DNA of 64,000 nt from Thelonectria olida (GCA_020736575.1 JAGPYM010000003.1:248001-312000), one strand, 5' to 3'. Positions 1-11,501 are shown, numbered from the stretch's first letter. Translations and numbers: made by a program. Notes: generated by a model from the sequence alone, not told the origin.

Positions 1-92
1 TTCTCATGCCCACATATGTCGTCACCTTGTGCTAGGGGTGTAGTCACCGTGAAGTTGAATCCACGATTCTATGGGACGCGCCCCGCGTCGCT

Positions 93-290
93 CACGTGAG
101 AGCGCGTTTAGTGATTTTGGCAACCAGATGGACTCTCACGATGAACGACGATACATGAATGAGTTTGGAATGACCAGATGATGGTTTAAGCAGTTTCTAA
201 AGCACACCAGAATTTTCTTTATTCTATCGCTTTTGTTTGCTGTCCAATGCAGGATCCCGAAATATGATAAAACGTGACTGCGCACGTGAT
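93..290 (+). promoter_or_regulatory. Paired CACGTGA E-box-like sites upstream of the Nud1/Cdc11 gene
   Basis: CACGTGAG at 93-100 and CACGTGAT at 283-290 share the palindromic CACGTG core bound by fungal bHLH factors such as Cbf1. They lie 540 and 350 bases before the start codon. Function is inferred only from the motif. The rest of bases 1-632 holds no gene that I can support. Confidence 0.3.
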
Positions 291-632
291 GGCCCGACGG
301 ATGCGAACCTGTTGACACGGCAACCGGCACCTCCCAATCACCACCCCTGTCTTGTTTATTCCACACCGATCAAGGAGACGCGCACAATCGTCCGCGCATC
401 AACCACGGATACTTTCAAGGTGTTTTGCGCCGGCTTTCATAACTACTTTTTGAATTCCTACTTTTCTTGTTTTAGTACTCGGTAGACCTTTTGCTTCTCT
501 CATCCATAAGTCGCCCGTGCGCCCCAACAACAAAACTACCAGACTGCGATCAACACCGCGAGACGCCAACAACACCCCGCACTGTTGTATGGAGTTTGAA
601 TAATACAACCTATATCAATCGACAGCGTCGCC

Positions 633-3600
633 ATGGAGCACGCCTGGCTGGACTCTCTCTCAGAGGACTGGGTCTCTCAGCCTGGTTCATCCCCTGCACA
701 GCTTCCACCTCTCAAGAACGACGACACAGCCAACAAACCCAAGGGGACACCTAGCCGGATACCTCGCAGGACGTTTGGGCCGCGATCTCAATTGTCCGAT
801 CCACACGACGCAAACGCCAAAGCGTTGAGCGACCGCAACACAAACGACTCTAATATTTCAAAACCACGCCTGTCATGGAGGCTATGCCAAGGAGCAAAAC
901 AGTCCCGTGGGGCAGGCAGTAGGTCTGTCTCCGCTTCCACCTCTGCTTCCGTCGTCCGCAAGACAGTACAACACCAATCCTCGCCCGCAAAGGGAAAGGG
1001 CGAAACCCCAGAATGGAAGCGTCGCTTAGTATATGGCGAGGTTCAATATGGCGAGCAACGCGACCTGTTTTGCTCTGCTGCGACTGGGCTCGAGAACATG
1101 TTTAAACCCCCATCCGCATCCGACCCTTCTGCGATCGAACCCAAGAGCGCAGACGATGAACAACAAGAATCAACAATGCCTTCGAGCCCCCCTTCCTACC
1201 CTCAACGCATTGCCAGCGCCGATCTTGAGCAGGATCTGGAGGGATTGGAACTCGATGAACTCACAGACGACGAAGAACCCATCTACCCCAACGATGTGAC
1301 CCCTAGTCCGAGCCCAAGGAGAACGAAGAAGGATATCACATATAGGCTCAACGTGGACGATTCCGGCTTGAGTCGAAGCCCATCGGAGGACACTCCTTCG
1401 CGCCAACCAGAGATTTACCGCGACGAGAGTTGCTTGAGTGCGCCAGAGGACGTCAACCTTCGCAAAATCAGCGCCCAGAGCGGCCAAAGTGTCATCCGAA
1501 ACGAGGATTTCAGCCCCATTCTCATCGGGAAACACAGCGACCAAAACGGGAAGCTTGGATTTGCACCAGTTGAACTGCCGGCAGACCAGTTAAAGGTAAA
1601 ATTGGAGGCGCTCCGAATCAACCAAGTGCTCTTGGACTCCCAGGCTGACCCTCAAACCGCCTTCGACAAGACGGAGGATACCCCTGTGGATCTCGACAGC
1701 AGCGAAAGATATGAGCGAGCTGGCGGATACATCAACACGCGAAGAGGTGGAAGATCAGCCGACGGGTCGTTCCGCTTCAGAGCCCTCAGCCCTGGCTTGG
1801 GAGTGGATACATCAGAGATGCTTCCCAATGAGTCGTTGCAAGCAAGCACGCCGAAGCAGTTTCCTTCGGTACGAACGATAACAAACCCGTTCTCGGAGGA
1901 TCGATTCGCCATCAGTCCTTCCATGCCTCGCGCCCCGTTCCCCAGTCCCGACAAGAGGCAAATGGGTGAACGCAGTGCGCCATCTGCGGGGAGCCCTTTG
2001 AAGCTCTTTGGGCCATACGACACTTTTACCAACCAGACGCTCCTTCGACGAATCAGTCAATTCGAGGAAGGAACGTCGGGGACAACTTCTCGACAATCTG
2101 TCTCTTCAGTCATCCACCACGAACAGTCTACCGACTCCCGCACGCCCGTTCTCTCGAGTCCGGCAAAACTCCAGCGATCCCCCAGTACGAGATCAGTCAG
2201 TCAATTCGGCGCCGGCGACCTCGAGGGATTTGAATTCAGTGGCGACGTTTCAGGTGCATCCCTGGACGAAATGTCAGCTTCTGACAAGGAAAACACTCCT
2301 CCGAGGCCGCTAGCTTCCCATCCCGTGGAACCCATGTTTCAAGTCCCTGCGCGCGAACCTTCCCCCGATGAGGACTCGGAGTTGGTCATTCGCAGAAGAC
2401 GAAACAAGTCGCTTTCGTCATCCACGAGCAAGCACACGAGAAACTTTTCGAGCTCAAGCCAGATCCGCAAGAACATCAGCCCGGCCAAAGGGGCACCCCT
2501 TCTCGACACGGCCCTGTTGCGCGATGGATCCGAAGGTAAAAGACCACGAACCTCCCCATCTAAAGATCCCACCCCTAAGCGTCGGCGCACGCTCCACAGG
2601 TCGGACATTGCCTTTGGCCGGGAGGACCGTCTGGCTGGCGTGGGATCTGCGCATCGTGAGATGCAATCGGCCATGGGAAAGAAGAGAAAAGATGCTCGTC
2701 CTGGCACATTCCAATTGGCGACGCCCAGTATAATCGCGATGAGGTCCATCCTCCATCCTCTCAGCCCCTCCCTTAGTCGGGGATCATCACGAAACCACTC
2801 ACGAGCCTCTTCTCTTGACCCGGAAACCCTGATGAACATGATGCCCAAGAAGTCGCCAATTCGGGCTCTCCAAGACGAGAACATTGCGCCATCAAGCCCT
2901 ACAACCGAAGCAGACCGGAAACCGTCTATTAGGACCCAGGACTTTGTCGATCAAGCCGCCCAAATCATGGCCATGATTCGAAACCAGGTGAAGCCGCCTG
3001 GTCTGACGAGCGTGGAGGAATCCGAAGCAGAGCACGGGATACCTACTCCTGACGACGATGACGACTCGTACCAAGAGTCGACCAAGGAGCCCCTATCACG
3101 ACCACCAAGCCGTGAAGGGCGACCAATGCCGAGGATACCAGCTCGTCAAGAAGATCCCGAGCTCATTCAGCGATTGAAAAAGTACCAAGAATTGAGCGAC
3201 ATGGGCGACATTATCTCCTCATCTATGCGATCTATGGGCCTCGCAAAGGATGCGATTCGCGCAGCGCAGGAGGTTGAGCGACAAATCGCAGAACACTCGC
3301 TCAGAGGGACGGATCTCCCATACACCACGGACGACGAGGTGATCAGTGATCCACCAAACATTCGTCTCTCTACGAACCCAGCTCGCGACTTTCCAGGCAG
3401 CCCCAAAAGAGACTTCCATTCACACTCATCGACAGGCACCAACAGGACGTTTCCCACTGGGTCTTCTAGGGGATCCGACTCGAGGAAAATCATCATGCCA
3501 GAGAGCGTTTCGCACCTCATTCCGGATCGCGTGGGTAGCATGTACCTCGACAAGCAAAATAACATCTGGATTAAGAAGAAGGACACTCCACCTCGGCGAT

Positions 3601-6023
3601 CGGTCAGAATGCTTTCAGAGGACAGCGAAGACGACCCGTTTGCTAGCATCCCGGACCTATCCGTTGACCTCACCAAGGAGATGCAGAATCTCTTGCTGAC
3701 CACGGCCAAGAAGCCCCCGGCAAGCCCAAGACAGGTGTCTACTCCTGGAAGTCCCTCTCGACGGTCGCGTTCAAGAGGCTTCGTGACGTTGTCTCCCAAT
3801 GGACAGCTCAGCCCAGAAGTTGCATCCTTGGCGCGAGAGGAGTTTGAGAAGCTCGATGCTCGTGCCTTGGAAGGCTCAGAGGTAGACCCCGAAGAGTTGC
3901 CAGAACATGACGAGAGCATGCAAGACAAGTACAGCCCTCCTTCGGTGAAGAAGCGGAACATTACCATTACGTTTTCCTCGCCGGTGGCTTCCATCATCCA
4001 GGACGTCGTCGCCGAGGATTTGGATAGCATGGAAGATGATCCAGACATTCCAGATGAGGTGTGCGAGGCGCCAAAGAAGCCCACGCACCCAGTGGGCAAG
4101 TCTGCTCTGAAGCATGGTCAGGGATCGGTTCGCGGCCGCGTTGCTTCGCGATTCAGCCACACAGGCCCAGCATTTATCCCTCGACCCGTTTCGCGGATCG
4201 ATGAGCAAGACGAGGACAGCACCATTGAGATTCTACCAGACGATCAGAGACAAGTCAGCATCATCGGAGAGACGAGCATCATCAGCCACAAGACGCCCGA
4301 CGGCCGACGGACCAGTCTCAGCTTCATCGTTGGCCAGACACCGCATACCTACTTGCCTGTGCCGGACGAGAGCCAAGTCATCGGGCAAAATGTCGGCAAG
4401 CTGTCGTTGAGTCCTCTCTCCGAGTTTACACTAAACAACTCGGACCAATCATTTGGGTTTGAGGTCAGCTACGTCATGGGCCGCCATCACCTAGCAACGG
4501 GCGACGGCTCTAAGAAAGTCATGTCCATGACAATACGGGACCTTGTGGACAGGCTTAGTGAAGTTGAACCAATGGAGCCCTACTGGGAAGACATCACAGA
4601 GCTGGACCTGCACGAGAAGCGTCTCGGCAGTCTGCTCATGTTGGATGAGTTTTGCGGCAAGCTGGTTACGTTGGATGCTTCCAAGAACGCCCTGGGCCAC
4701 CTCGACGGCGTGCCTTCTAGTGTCAGGCAGCTCAAGGTGTCTCACAACATGTTGACGGAATTGACATCGTGGAACCATCTGATGAACCTGCAGTATGTGG
4801 ACATTTCTGGAAACGAGGTCAAGAGCCTGTCGGCGCTCAAGGGTCTGGTTCACCTGCGAAGCATCAGGGCAGACAACAACCAACTGACCAGCCTGGACGG
4901 ATTGGACGAGCACGATGGACTGCTGTCGCTACGCGCGCGCGACAATTTTATCCAAGACGTGGACTTTGCGAGGATCAAGATGGGCCGACTGACGGAGCTG
5001 GACGTGACGGGCAACGAGATCAAGGCTGTCTGCAATCTCGAGCTGGCGCCGGCGCTGGCAAAGCTGAAGCTTGGGAAGAACCGCCTGGACAAGTTTGTTG
5101 TCGGCTCAAGCGTTCAATGCCTACGACACCTGGATCTCAGCGACAACGACCTCACTTACATGGATGTCAGCAACTTGCCGAACCTGCACACGCTTCATGC
5201 CGACCGCAACCGCATTGTTGAGTTGAGTGGCTTTAGCCATGCTCGTCGGCTGGACAGCCTGTCGCTGCGAGAGCAACGTGGCGAGCAACCACTCGACCTT
5301 GGGTTTCTATCGACGGCCTACGAGATTCGCAAGCTGTTCCTGTCCGGCAACCTCTTGAAGGACTTTGAGCCGATGGTTGACTTTCTCAACCTGCAGCTCC
5401 TGGAGCTCGCCAATTGCGGCATCCAGTCGCTTCCTGAGAATGTCGGTCAGCTGATGCCCAATCTCCGGACGTTGAACCTCAACTTTAACGCCATCTCTGA
5501 CTTGACACCGCTCAGGTTCATTCCGCGGATGAAGAAGCTGCTGGTTGCCGGAAACCGATTGGCCGATTCGACGACGGCAACGGAGCTGCTGGTTGAATTC
5601 CCACACCTGACTCAGTTAGACCTGCGAGACAACCCGGTGACGCTTGGCTTTTACCCCTCGCTGCAGGTGCTGGTAGCCAAAGATGACAACGCATTTGACC
5701 CGTTCACGCTTCCAGAGGCCGATATTGAGCGAGACGAGATGTACGCAAGGCGACTGGACGAGACGACGAAGCTACGACGAAGATTGCACCACATTGTATT
5801 TGCAGCCAGCTGCAAGCGACTACGCACGCTCGACGGATTGCCCATGCATCGAGAGACTGTGCTGCGTAAGGACGATGTCTATCAGATGCTGGTGACGGAA
5901 GGTCTTTTGCCAGACGAGACATTGGTCGAGGATGGATCTCTGGCACCCAAGGAGGCGGAGGTGGCATACCCGACTGGCTCGATGAGGAGTAGACGGTGGA
6001 GCGCAGAGGACAGCTTTGCGTGA
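633..6023 (+). CDS. cdc11: Nud1/Cdc11-type LRR scaffold of the septation initiation network
   Basis: Intronless reading frame of 1,796 residues starting at an ATG in a good context. The first ~1,290 residues are disordered and rich in Ser, Pro and charged residues. From about residue 1,297 a linker leads into a leucine-rich repeat array (about 1,320-1,710) with recurring LxxLxxSxNxL units, followed by a short helical cap and tail. A long disordered N-terminus with C-terminal LRRs and the opening MEHAWLDSLSEDW is the architecture of fungal Nud1/Cdc11. By family knowledge this protein anchors the mitotic-exit/septation network at the spindle pole body and recruits Sid4/Cdc7-type partners. Many SP sites in the N-terminus would suit control by CDK and SIN kinases (inference). 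An Sds22-like PP1 regulator is less likely, because that family is short and lacks the long N-terminus. Confidence 0.85.
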   Translation: MEHAWLDSLSEDWVSQPGSSPAQLPPLKNDDTANKPKGTPSRIPRRTFGPRSQLSDPHDANAKALSDRNTNDSNISKPRLSWRLCQGAKQSRGAGSRSVSASTSASVVRKTVQHQSSPAKGKGETPEWKRRLVYGEVQYGEQRDLFCSAATGLENMFKPPSASDPSAIEPKSADDEQQESTMPSSPPSYPQRIASADLEQDLEGLELDELTDDEEPIYPNDVTPSPSPRRTKKDITYRLNVDDSGLSRSPSEDTPSRQPEIYRDESCLSAPEDVNLRKISAQSGQSVIRNEDFSPILIGKHSDQNGKLGFAPVELPADQLKVKLEALRINQVLLDSQADPQTAFDKTEDTPVDLDSSERYERAGGYINTRRGGRSADGSFRFRALSPGLGVDTSEMLPNESLQASTPKQFPSVRTITNPFSEDRFAISPSMPRAPFPSPDKRQMGERSAPSAGSPLKLFGPYDTFTNQTLLRRISQFEEGTSGTTSRQSVSSVIHHEQSTDSRTPVLSSPAKLQRSPSTRSVSQFGAGDLEGFEFSGDVSGASLDEMSASDKENTPPRPLASHPVEPMFQVPAREPSPDEDSELVIRRRRNKSLSSSTSKHTRNFSSSSQIRKNISPAKGAPLLDTALLRDGSEGKRPRTSPSKDPTPKRRRTLHRSDIAFGREDRLAGVGSAHREMQSAMGKKRKDARPGTFQLATPSIIAMRSILHPLSPSLSRGSSRNHSRASSLDPETLMNMMPKKSPIRALQDENIAPSSPTTEADRKPSIRTQDFVDQAAQIMAMIRNQVKPPGLTSVEESEAEHGIPTPDDDDDSYQESTKEPLSRPPSREGRPMPRIPARQEDPELIQRLKKYQELSDMGDIISSSMRSMGLAKDAIRAAQEVERQIAEHSLRGTDLPYTTDDEVISDPPNIRLSTNPARDFPGSPKRDFHSHSSTGTNRTFPTGSSRGSDSRKIIMPESVSHLIPDRVGSMYLDKQNNIWIKKKDTPPRRSVRMLSEDSEDDPFASIPDLSVDLTKEMQNLLLTTAKKPPASPRQVSTPGSPSRRSRSRGFVTLSPNGQLSPEVASLAREEFEKLDARALEGSEVDPEELPEHDESMQDKYSPPSVKKRNITITFSSPVASIIQDVVAEDLDSMEDDPDIPDEVCEAPKKPTHPVGKSALKHGQGSVRGRVASRFSHTGPAFIPRPVSRIDEQDEDSTIEILPDDQRQVSIIGETSIISHKTPDGRRTSLSFIVGQTPHTYLPVPDESQVIGQNVGKLSLSPLSEFTLNNSDQSFGFEVSYVMGRHHLATGDGSKKVMSMTIRDLVDRLSEVEPMEPYWEDITELDLHEKRLGSLLMLDEFCGKLVTLDASKNALGHLDGVPSSVRQLKVSHNMLTELTSWNHLMNLQYVDISGNEVKSLSALKGLVHLRSIRADNNQLTSLDGLDEHDGLLSLRARDNFIQDVDFARIKMGRLTELDVTGNEIKAVCNLELAPALAKLKLGKNRLDKFVVGSSVQCLRHLDLSDNDLTYMDVSNLPNLHTLHADRNRIVELSGFSHARRLDSLSLREQRGEQPLDLGFLSTAYEIRKLFLSGNLLKDFEPMVDFLNLQLLELANCGIQSLPENVGQLMPNLRTLNLNFNAISDLTPLRFIPRMKKLLVAGNRLADSTTATELLVEFPHLTQLDLRDNPVTLGFYPSLQVLVAKDDNAFDPFTLPEADIERDEMYARRLDETTKLRRRLHHIVFAASCKRLRTLDGLPMHRETVLRKDDVYQMLVTEGLLPDETLVEDGSLAPKEAEVAYPTGSMRSRRWSAEDSFA

Positions 6024-7313
6024 GCAATGTACGATGAAAAGGAATGGATACTAATGACATTGAGCAATGCATATATCGGCGTTATGGAATGTAATCATGG
6101 ATAGTGTGGGTGGAAGGGTTCCTCGGCAAAGGGCGGGCACTAGTCAAGGTCTGGTGTTTGGAGGTTGTTTAATTTTATGCCTGCGGGCGAAGCATGGATA
6201 CCTATCGGACGTGATGAACTGTACAAACAAATTTTGCGCTCTCGTGACGGGAAGTGGTGATGGCATGAATGATGATGAACCATGACCTGCATGACAGGCG
6301 AATGACGGGACATGATCAACCCCGCTCAAGGGTACTTGGTTGGAGTGCGTGCATGGGCTGCAGGATGAAGTCACGGCGAGAGCAATGCATTGCGACCGAC
6401 CCTTGCCGCGTCTCGCATCTGGATCAGATAGATCACAGTCTCGGTTCCGTGGCAGACTGGATTTGCGCGTCGCCGTCGAGAGGCGTAAAGAGATTTTAAA
6501 AATTTTCATGTTGTTTCTTTTTTCGGCCGGCTCCAGGCGAGACAAAGAGCAAAAGAAAAGAAACAAGGAGAACTTTGCACAGAAAAGCAAATCATATCCA
6601 ATCATGCTGGCCTCCAATATTGCGAGAATCCCGACGTGTTGGATGGAATCTTCCGCCACGAGATGGAGTGGGCCTAGACTCGAGGACGCGTACAGGGGAC
6701 CGGCTTGTAACGGACAGCCCAACTTACAGGGGCGTCTAGCGGCTCATCCACCGTTAGGCGCCTAATAATTTGCCGTTACGGGCGCTGTAGCGGACGGATG
6801 GCAGGCCGGAGTTGGCAGGTACGTATTGGCGACTGACTCCTGAGGCTCGCTAATCTGCGCCGACAACGGTGACGCATACCAGCCAAACAACAGCCTGAGA
6901 AGGTCCATGACGATGGCCATTTGAAACCACGACAAACAATACGAAGCTCAACAAAACAAGACAGACAGAGAAAAAAGTCGACTGTGAGAGCATCACTTTG
7001 CGCTCGAGAGTATTCGTGCTTTTGCTGGCCATTCACCCCGTCATCCGCCGATTCCCGCCAAACGTAATCTAAGGTACAAGACGCTACTCGCGGTTGCGAT
7101 TGCCCCTCGCTCAGGCGGACGAGAACTAACGTCAGGTAGTTATTCTTCGAGTCGAGAGTTCTCCTCCCTTGATCTCTTTTGATTTCGACTTCTTCGCATC
7201 CCGTATCCTTCGTCCACCAACGACATCGGAATCGCAATCTCGTCACACAACCGTCGTTCAGCATCATCACTGCCCTTACCTCTATCTAATCATCACGACT
7301 TGCCTCCGCTGCC
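6024..7313. other. Intergenic region, 1.3 kb
   Basis: Spans the 3' flank of the Nud1/Cdc11 gene and the promoter plus 5' leader of the TBC gene. Reading frames here are short and lack coding character. One perfect 12-base palindrome, TTAGGCGCCTAA, lies at 6754-6765. The last ~150 bases are pyrimidine-rich with CATCAC motifs, as in fungal leaders. Confidence 0.6.
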
Positions 7314-10300
7314 ATGGCCACGGCGACGGCCATGGACGCGACCGACTCGTCCTCGTCGCCTCTACAACGCTCCGTCTCCCAGCATAGTACGACCTCGCTT
7401 CGCTCGCACCAGAGCAATCGCAGCGGTAGAAGCACTACCCGTCGAGCTCCTCGCAGTCGAAAGCGCCTCAGTCAGCCTAGCAGCTCCTCCAGCAGCGTGG
7501 CCGCGAGCGACAAGTCTCTGACTAGTTTTCCCAGCTTCTCCCCCGAGAGCCAAGGTGCCGATCGCTTCGAGGATCCTGCGTGGCCAAAGGTGCCCATTCA
7601 GCCGCAAGAGACCCCGAGGGCCGACCGTTCAGCATCTGGTGGTGCCCGTGGATCCATTGTCGACAACCTGACAGGTCACGAGCGCGCGCGCAATGCCTTA
7701 TTTGAAGACGCTCCATTGCCGCACAAAGTTCCCGGCGCGCTGCACCAGGCCGATGACGAGCACATTCAGCGGTTAATCTCGAGACACGGCGCCATTGGAC
7801 TGGTCCGGCAAATCTCCGAAGACCTCGCCCAACGAGACGCCCAGATTTCGACTATGCGACGACGTGCCGACGAGCGTGAGAGGGCCCTGCGGAGGATAAT
7901 ACGAGAATGCGGCCTGTCCAACCTCGACTTGGAGACGCGGCTTCGCGCTGTGGAGGCTGAGCTGCGCAACAACGGCAAGGGCTTGCACAGACAAGATTCG
8001 GGGCTGAGCGACCTCATGAGCGATGCGATGCAGGACACAGTCATTACCAACGCGTATGGCGAGACGAACCGCTCGACCATTCGCGGCAACATCCAGACCC
8101 CCAACGCAAATACTGAGCCTGGGAAGGGCACGTTGAGGGGATTGAAGGACTACTTTTGGGGCACGGGCACAGCTAGGCGAAACAGCCGGACCAACAGCAT
8201 CAACAGCGAGAACAATCCCGCCACCGTCATCCGATCGCACTCTAGCATGGACCGACGGCCAACTCTGCAGGAAGATCTGTTCAACCCGCCCGAGACTGGT
8301 TCAGTGAGGAGCTCTAGCCGCGCCTCCAGTCGGTCTGGGGTTGCTGGTGAGCGCAAACCATCAGCGTCCATTGCAAGTCTCGCTCTCAGGCTGGTGGCAG
8401 GCGGCGCAATCAGCACGCGCGAAGCAGAGTCCAGGGGCCGTGCCGCGAGCACTTCCACGCGCACAAACTCCCTGAGAGCGGCGTCTACCACGAGCAGCAG
8501 AACGCAGGCCCGTGCCGTGTCGGCTGCGGGAGGTCCCAAGGCGTTAATGGCTATGCGACGATCGACCCCGGCACCGTCGGAGCGAGCGCCGTCAAGAATG
8601 CAAACACAGGAAGCTTGGGACAGGGCGAGCCCGCCAGAGAACTCCGCCTCAGGTCAAGATAGTTGGGTGCCAGTTGAGATGGACGCCATTCGGTCGCCCG
8701 AGTCGCAGCCGCCTACGCTGACGCATATCTACAATAACTTCCCTAATAGCGAATATCTGACGGACCCGTTCGGTTTCATTTACGACCAGCGCAGAAAGAA
8801 GCGGCAGCGAGAAGCAGCCCAGATGGCCAAGCATGTGCGTAAAGGCAGCCGCACCGAGATGATTCTCAACAATCGCTCGGGCATCTCGCCCAACGCAATG
8901 GAAGACGTCCCGAGTCCCAAGTGGAGCGTTTCTAGTGGCGGGCGCCCAGAGAGCCCGACCAACAGTCTCGAGGAGCGTGCGGAAGAGGGCAAGACCAAGC
9001 GGTGGCAGGATTACCTCAAGATTGCGACTTTTCCCACAGAGCTGCTGAGTCACACGCCTAGCATGGTTGCGACGTCGGTTCAGGTCATGGTGGGAGCCGA
9101 TGCCGAGGAACCAGAACACCCAAAATCATCCATCGTGTCTACAGACTCTGGGCTGATTCCGTCAGCCAGCACTCCGACAACCGTCGTCGACAGCGAAACG
9201 TCTCAGGCATCCCAGGAGTCGACGCCCACGGCCATCAAGGAGGACGCCGAGCCAGTCCAGCTCCTTCTCAAGCAACTCAGCGATCTTCACGACGAACGCC
9301 AGCGCGAAAAGATGGCCAAGTGGAATGAGTTTCTTCGCAAGGTTCGCGCGGAGCGAAGGCGCGAGGGCGAAGTAGCCAATGCAGCCGCAGCAGCCGCAGC
9401 CGAAGCTAGATACGAGCGTGCGTCTGTAATCCTCCCGGAGACGCGGGTTGCCGACGGCGAGATGATTGGCGTCTCAGGGCTGGGCAACAAAGGCAAAGTT
9501 GGGAGGGCCAAATGGGATCAGTTTATGAACCTGGTCCTCGGCGGCATTCCCGTCAAGCTCCGACCAAAGGTCTGGGCAGAGTGCACCGGTGCGACAACGT
9601 TGCGTGTCCCAGGATACTACGCCGATCTGGTCGCGCAGAACCCCGACGACGACGACCCCATCATCGTGAGCCAGATTGAGATGGACATTCACCGGACCCT
9701 GACGGACAACATCTACTTCCGCAAGGGACCTGGCGTGCAGAGGCTCAACGAGGTGTTGCTGGCGTACTCGCGGCGGAACAAGGACGTGGGATACTGCCAG
9801 GGCATGAATTTGATCACGGCCAACCTGTTGCTGATCATGCCCTCTGCAGAAGATGCCTTTTGGATCTTGACGACCATGATTGAAAACATCCTGCCGCACG
9901 GTTACTACGACCACTCGCTGCTGGCCTCGCGCGCCGATGGCCAAGTGCTCCGTCAATACGTGTCGTCTATCCTTCCTAAGCTGTCGGCCCATCTCGACTC
10001 GTTGGCGATCGAGCTCGAAGCCTTGACGTTCCAGTGGTTTCTGTCCGTCTTTACCGACTGCCTGAGCGCCGAAGCCTTGTTCCGCGTGTGGGACATGATC
10101 TTCTGCATGAACGATGGCAGCACATTCCTGTTCCAGGTTGCCCTCGCGCTCCTGACACTCAACGAGAAGAACCTGCTGCAGTGCAGCACGCCGGCCGGAG
10201 TTTATTCGTACATCGGCTCCCAGATGACGGAGCACGCCACCAGCATCGACGGTTTGCTCCAGGCGAGTGAAGGATTGAGAAAGGTGATTCGGAGAGAAGA

Positions 10301-10412
10301 CGTGGAACAACGACGAGAAAAGGCGATTCAGGCCGAGAAGGATTTGATGGGGGCGCTGGACAACGATTCGACGAGGAGGAGTGCCGAGGCGGATCCTCAA
10401 CCGGAGGAGTAG
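7314..10412 (+). CDS. TBC-domain Rab GTPase-activating protein
   Basis: Intronless frame of 1,032 residues. The N-terminal third is disordered and Ser-rich. Residues around 125-225 form a helical, coiled-coil-like stretch that includes an acidic/basic DAQISTMRRRADERERALRR segment. The TBC domain covers about 740-960 and opens with GIPVKLRPKVWAEC. Both catalytic fingers are intact: the IxxDxxR arginine finger (D791, R794) and the YxQ glutamine finger (YCQGMN, Q829). By family knowledge such proteins accelerate GTP hydrolysis on Rab GTPases in vesicle traffic. The Rab target cannot be read from the sequence. An alanine-rich helix (about 685-700) precedes the domain. It is most like fungal Msb3/Gyp-type TBC proteins, but I do not assign an orthologue. 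Confidence 0.88.
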   Translation: MATATAMDATDSSSSPLQRSVSQHSTTSLRSHQSNRSGRSTTRRAPRSRKRLSQPSSSSSSVAASDKSLTSFPSFSPESQGADRFEDPAWPKVPIQPQETPRADRSASGGARGSIVDNLTGHERARNALFEDAPLPHKVPGALHQADDEHIQRLISRHGAIGLVRQISEDLAQRDAQISTMRRRADERERALRRIIRECGLSNLDLETRLRAVEAELRNNGKGLHRQDSGLSDLMSDAMQDTVITNAYGETNRSTIRGNIQTPNANTEPGKGTLRGLKDYFWGTGTARRNSRTNSINSENNPATVIRSHSSMDRRPTLQEDLFNPPETGSVRSSSRASSRSGVAGERKPSASIASLALRLVAGGAISTREAESRGRAASTSTRTNSLRAASTTSSRTQARAVSAAGGPKALMAMRRSTPAPSERAPSRMQTQEAWDRASPPENSASGQDSWVPVEMDAIRSPESQPPTLTHIYNNFPNSEYLTDPFGFIYDQRRKKRQREAAQMAKHVRKGSRTEMILNNRSGISPNAMEDVPSPKWSVSSGGRPESPTNSLEERAEEGKTKRWQDYLKIATFPTELLSHTPSMVATSVQVMVGADAEEPEHPKSSIVSTDSGLIPSASTPTTVVDSETSQASQESTPTAIKEDAEPVQLLLKQLSDLHDERQREKMAKWNEFLRKVRAERRREGEVANAAAAAAAEARYERASVILPETRVADGEMIGVSGLGNKGKVGRAKWDQFMNLVLGGIPVKLRPKVWAECTGATTLRVPGYYADLVAQNPDDDDPIIVSQIEMDIHRTLTDNIYFRKGPGVQRLNEVLLAYSRRNKDVGYCQGMNLITANLLLIMPSAEDAFWILTTMIENILPHGYYDHSLLASRADGQVLRQYVSSILPKLSAHLDSLAIELEALTFQWFLSVFTDCLSAEALFRVWDMIFCMNDGSTFLFQVALALLTLNEKNLLQCSTPAGVYSYIGSQMTEHATSIDGLLQASEGLRKVIRREDVEQRREKAIQAEKDLMGALDNDSTRRSAEADPQPEE

Positions 10413-10632
10413 CGACACCAGGGGTTGGACACGATCAATTGGACAGGGCGATAGGAGTTGACATTAGGCATAATACCCCTCCCACAGGTACAGCATTGCG
10501 GCGTTATTTGTCATTACGACGGCATGGATTGATTATGGCGGTTGGGTTGGTCAGCAAGCGTTCGATATCCCGTCTCCAACAGACCATCTTTAGAAAGCGA
10601 CTATAGAATTGGTATACAATGGCACTATCATG

Positions 10633-11501
10633 TCACAGCTTGGACTTGGCCTCCTTGAGCCACTCCTCGTACCAGACCTTGCCAAACTCCTTTCGCTCGT
10701 CGTCTTGAGCCCTCGCGTCGGCCAGTCTCGCCTCGTGCATTTCCAGCCCGGGGCTTTTCAGGTACTCGATCAGCTCGTGGTACATTTCCGCCTTGAGCAC
10801 GCTGTACACGCCCGTCTTGGCCTTGGCGGTGAGATCTCGCTCCTTGATGAAGGTGAACAGGTCCTCTGGCTTCTCGGCTACGGCGTCTGCAATGCCGGCC
10901 GCGACGGCTTCTCGGGCGTTGAAGCGTCGCGCCTCGAGGACGAGGTTGCGGTAGGTTAAGGGGGTTAGTTTTGTCCGGAAGAGGGCGGACATGGCGGGCG
11001 GCAGGTGCGCGCCGAAGAGAAGCTCGTTGACGCAGAGGAAGCCCTTGGGGGAGGGTGCTAGACGGTAGTCGTGGGCGGTGGCCATCATGAGGCCGCCAGC
11101 AAAGGCGTGGCCGTTGATGAGAGCCACAGTAGGCATGGGATATCTGCTCTGTTAAGACAGGTCAAGCACAGGTCGCGAGAGACGGCTTACGAGAGGAGAC
11201 GGCGCCACACGCTGTACAGCAAGGCCCAGAAGCCATCCGTCTTGACGGCGTGGGCGAGATCGAGCCCGTTGCTGAAGAATTTGGGAATGCCCGACGTGGT
11301 GACGACGACGCCATGCGGGTATCCAAACTCGATGATGTCGAGGGCCTCGAGAAATGCGCGGCACACGGGCGTGGTCAGGCGGTTGTCTGGGGGAGAGGTG
11401 AGGGTGAGCAGGTAGACGGCCGGGGCGGGTTGGGTGCAGGCGAGGGTGCCGCCGGGATGGTTTTCGATGGGGGGGATTGTGAGGGAGAAGAGTTGAGACA
11501 T
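10633..11501 (-). CDS. Peroxisomal enoyl-CoA hydratase/isomerase family protein
   Basis: Two exons, 11501-11191 and 11143-10633, are separated by a 47-base intron (GTAAGC...GCAG), giving 273 residues. The crotonase core is clear: an oxyanion-hole region GLDLAHAV, then PTVALINGHAFAGG and the acidic NELLFG segment. The last three residues are SKL, a canonical PTS1 peroxisomal import signal. By family knowledge such enzymes shift or hydrate enoyl-CoA double bonds during beta-oxidation of unsaturated fatty acids. The Glu in NELLFG is where isomerases of this group carry the catalytic acid, which favours delta3,delta2-enoyl-CoA isomerase over hydratase (inference). Start chosen at the ATG beginning MSQLFSLTIPP, because the frame upstream has no ATG. 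It is divergent from ALG2 across about 520 bases. Confidence 0.85.
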
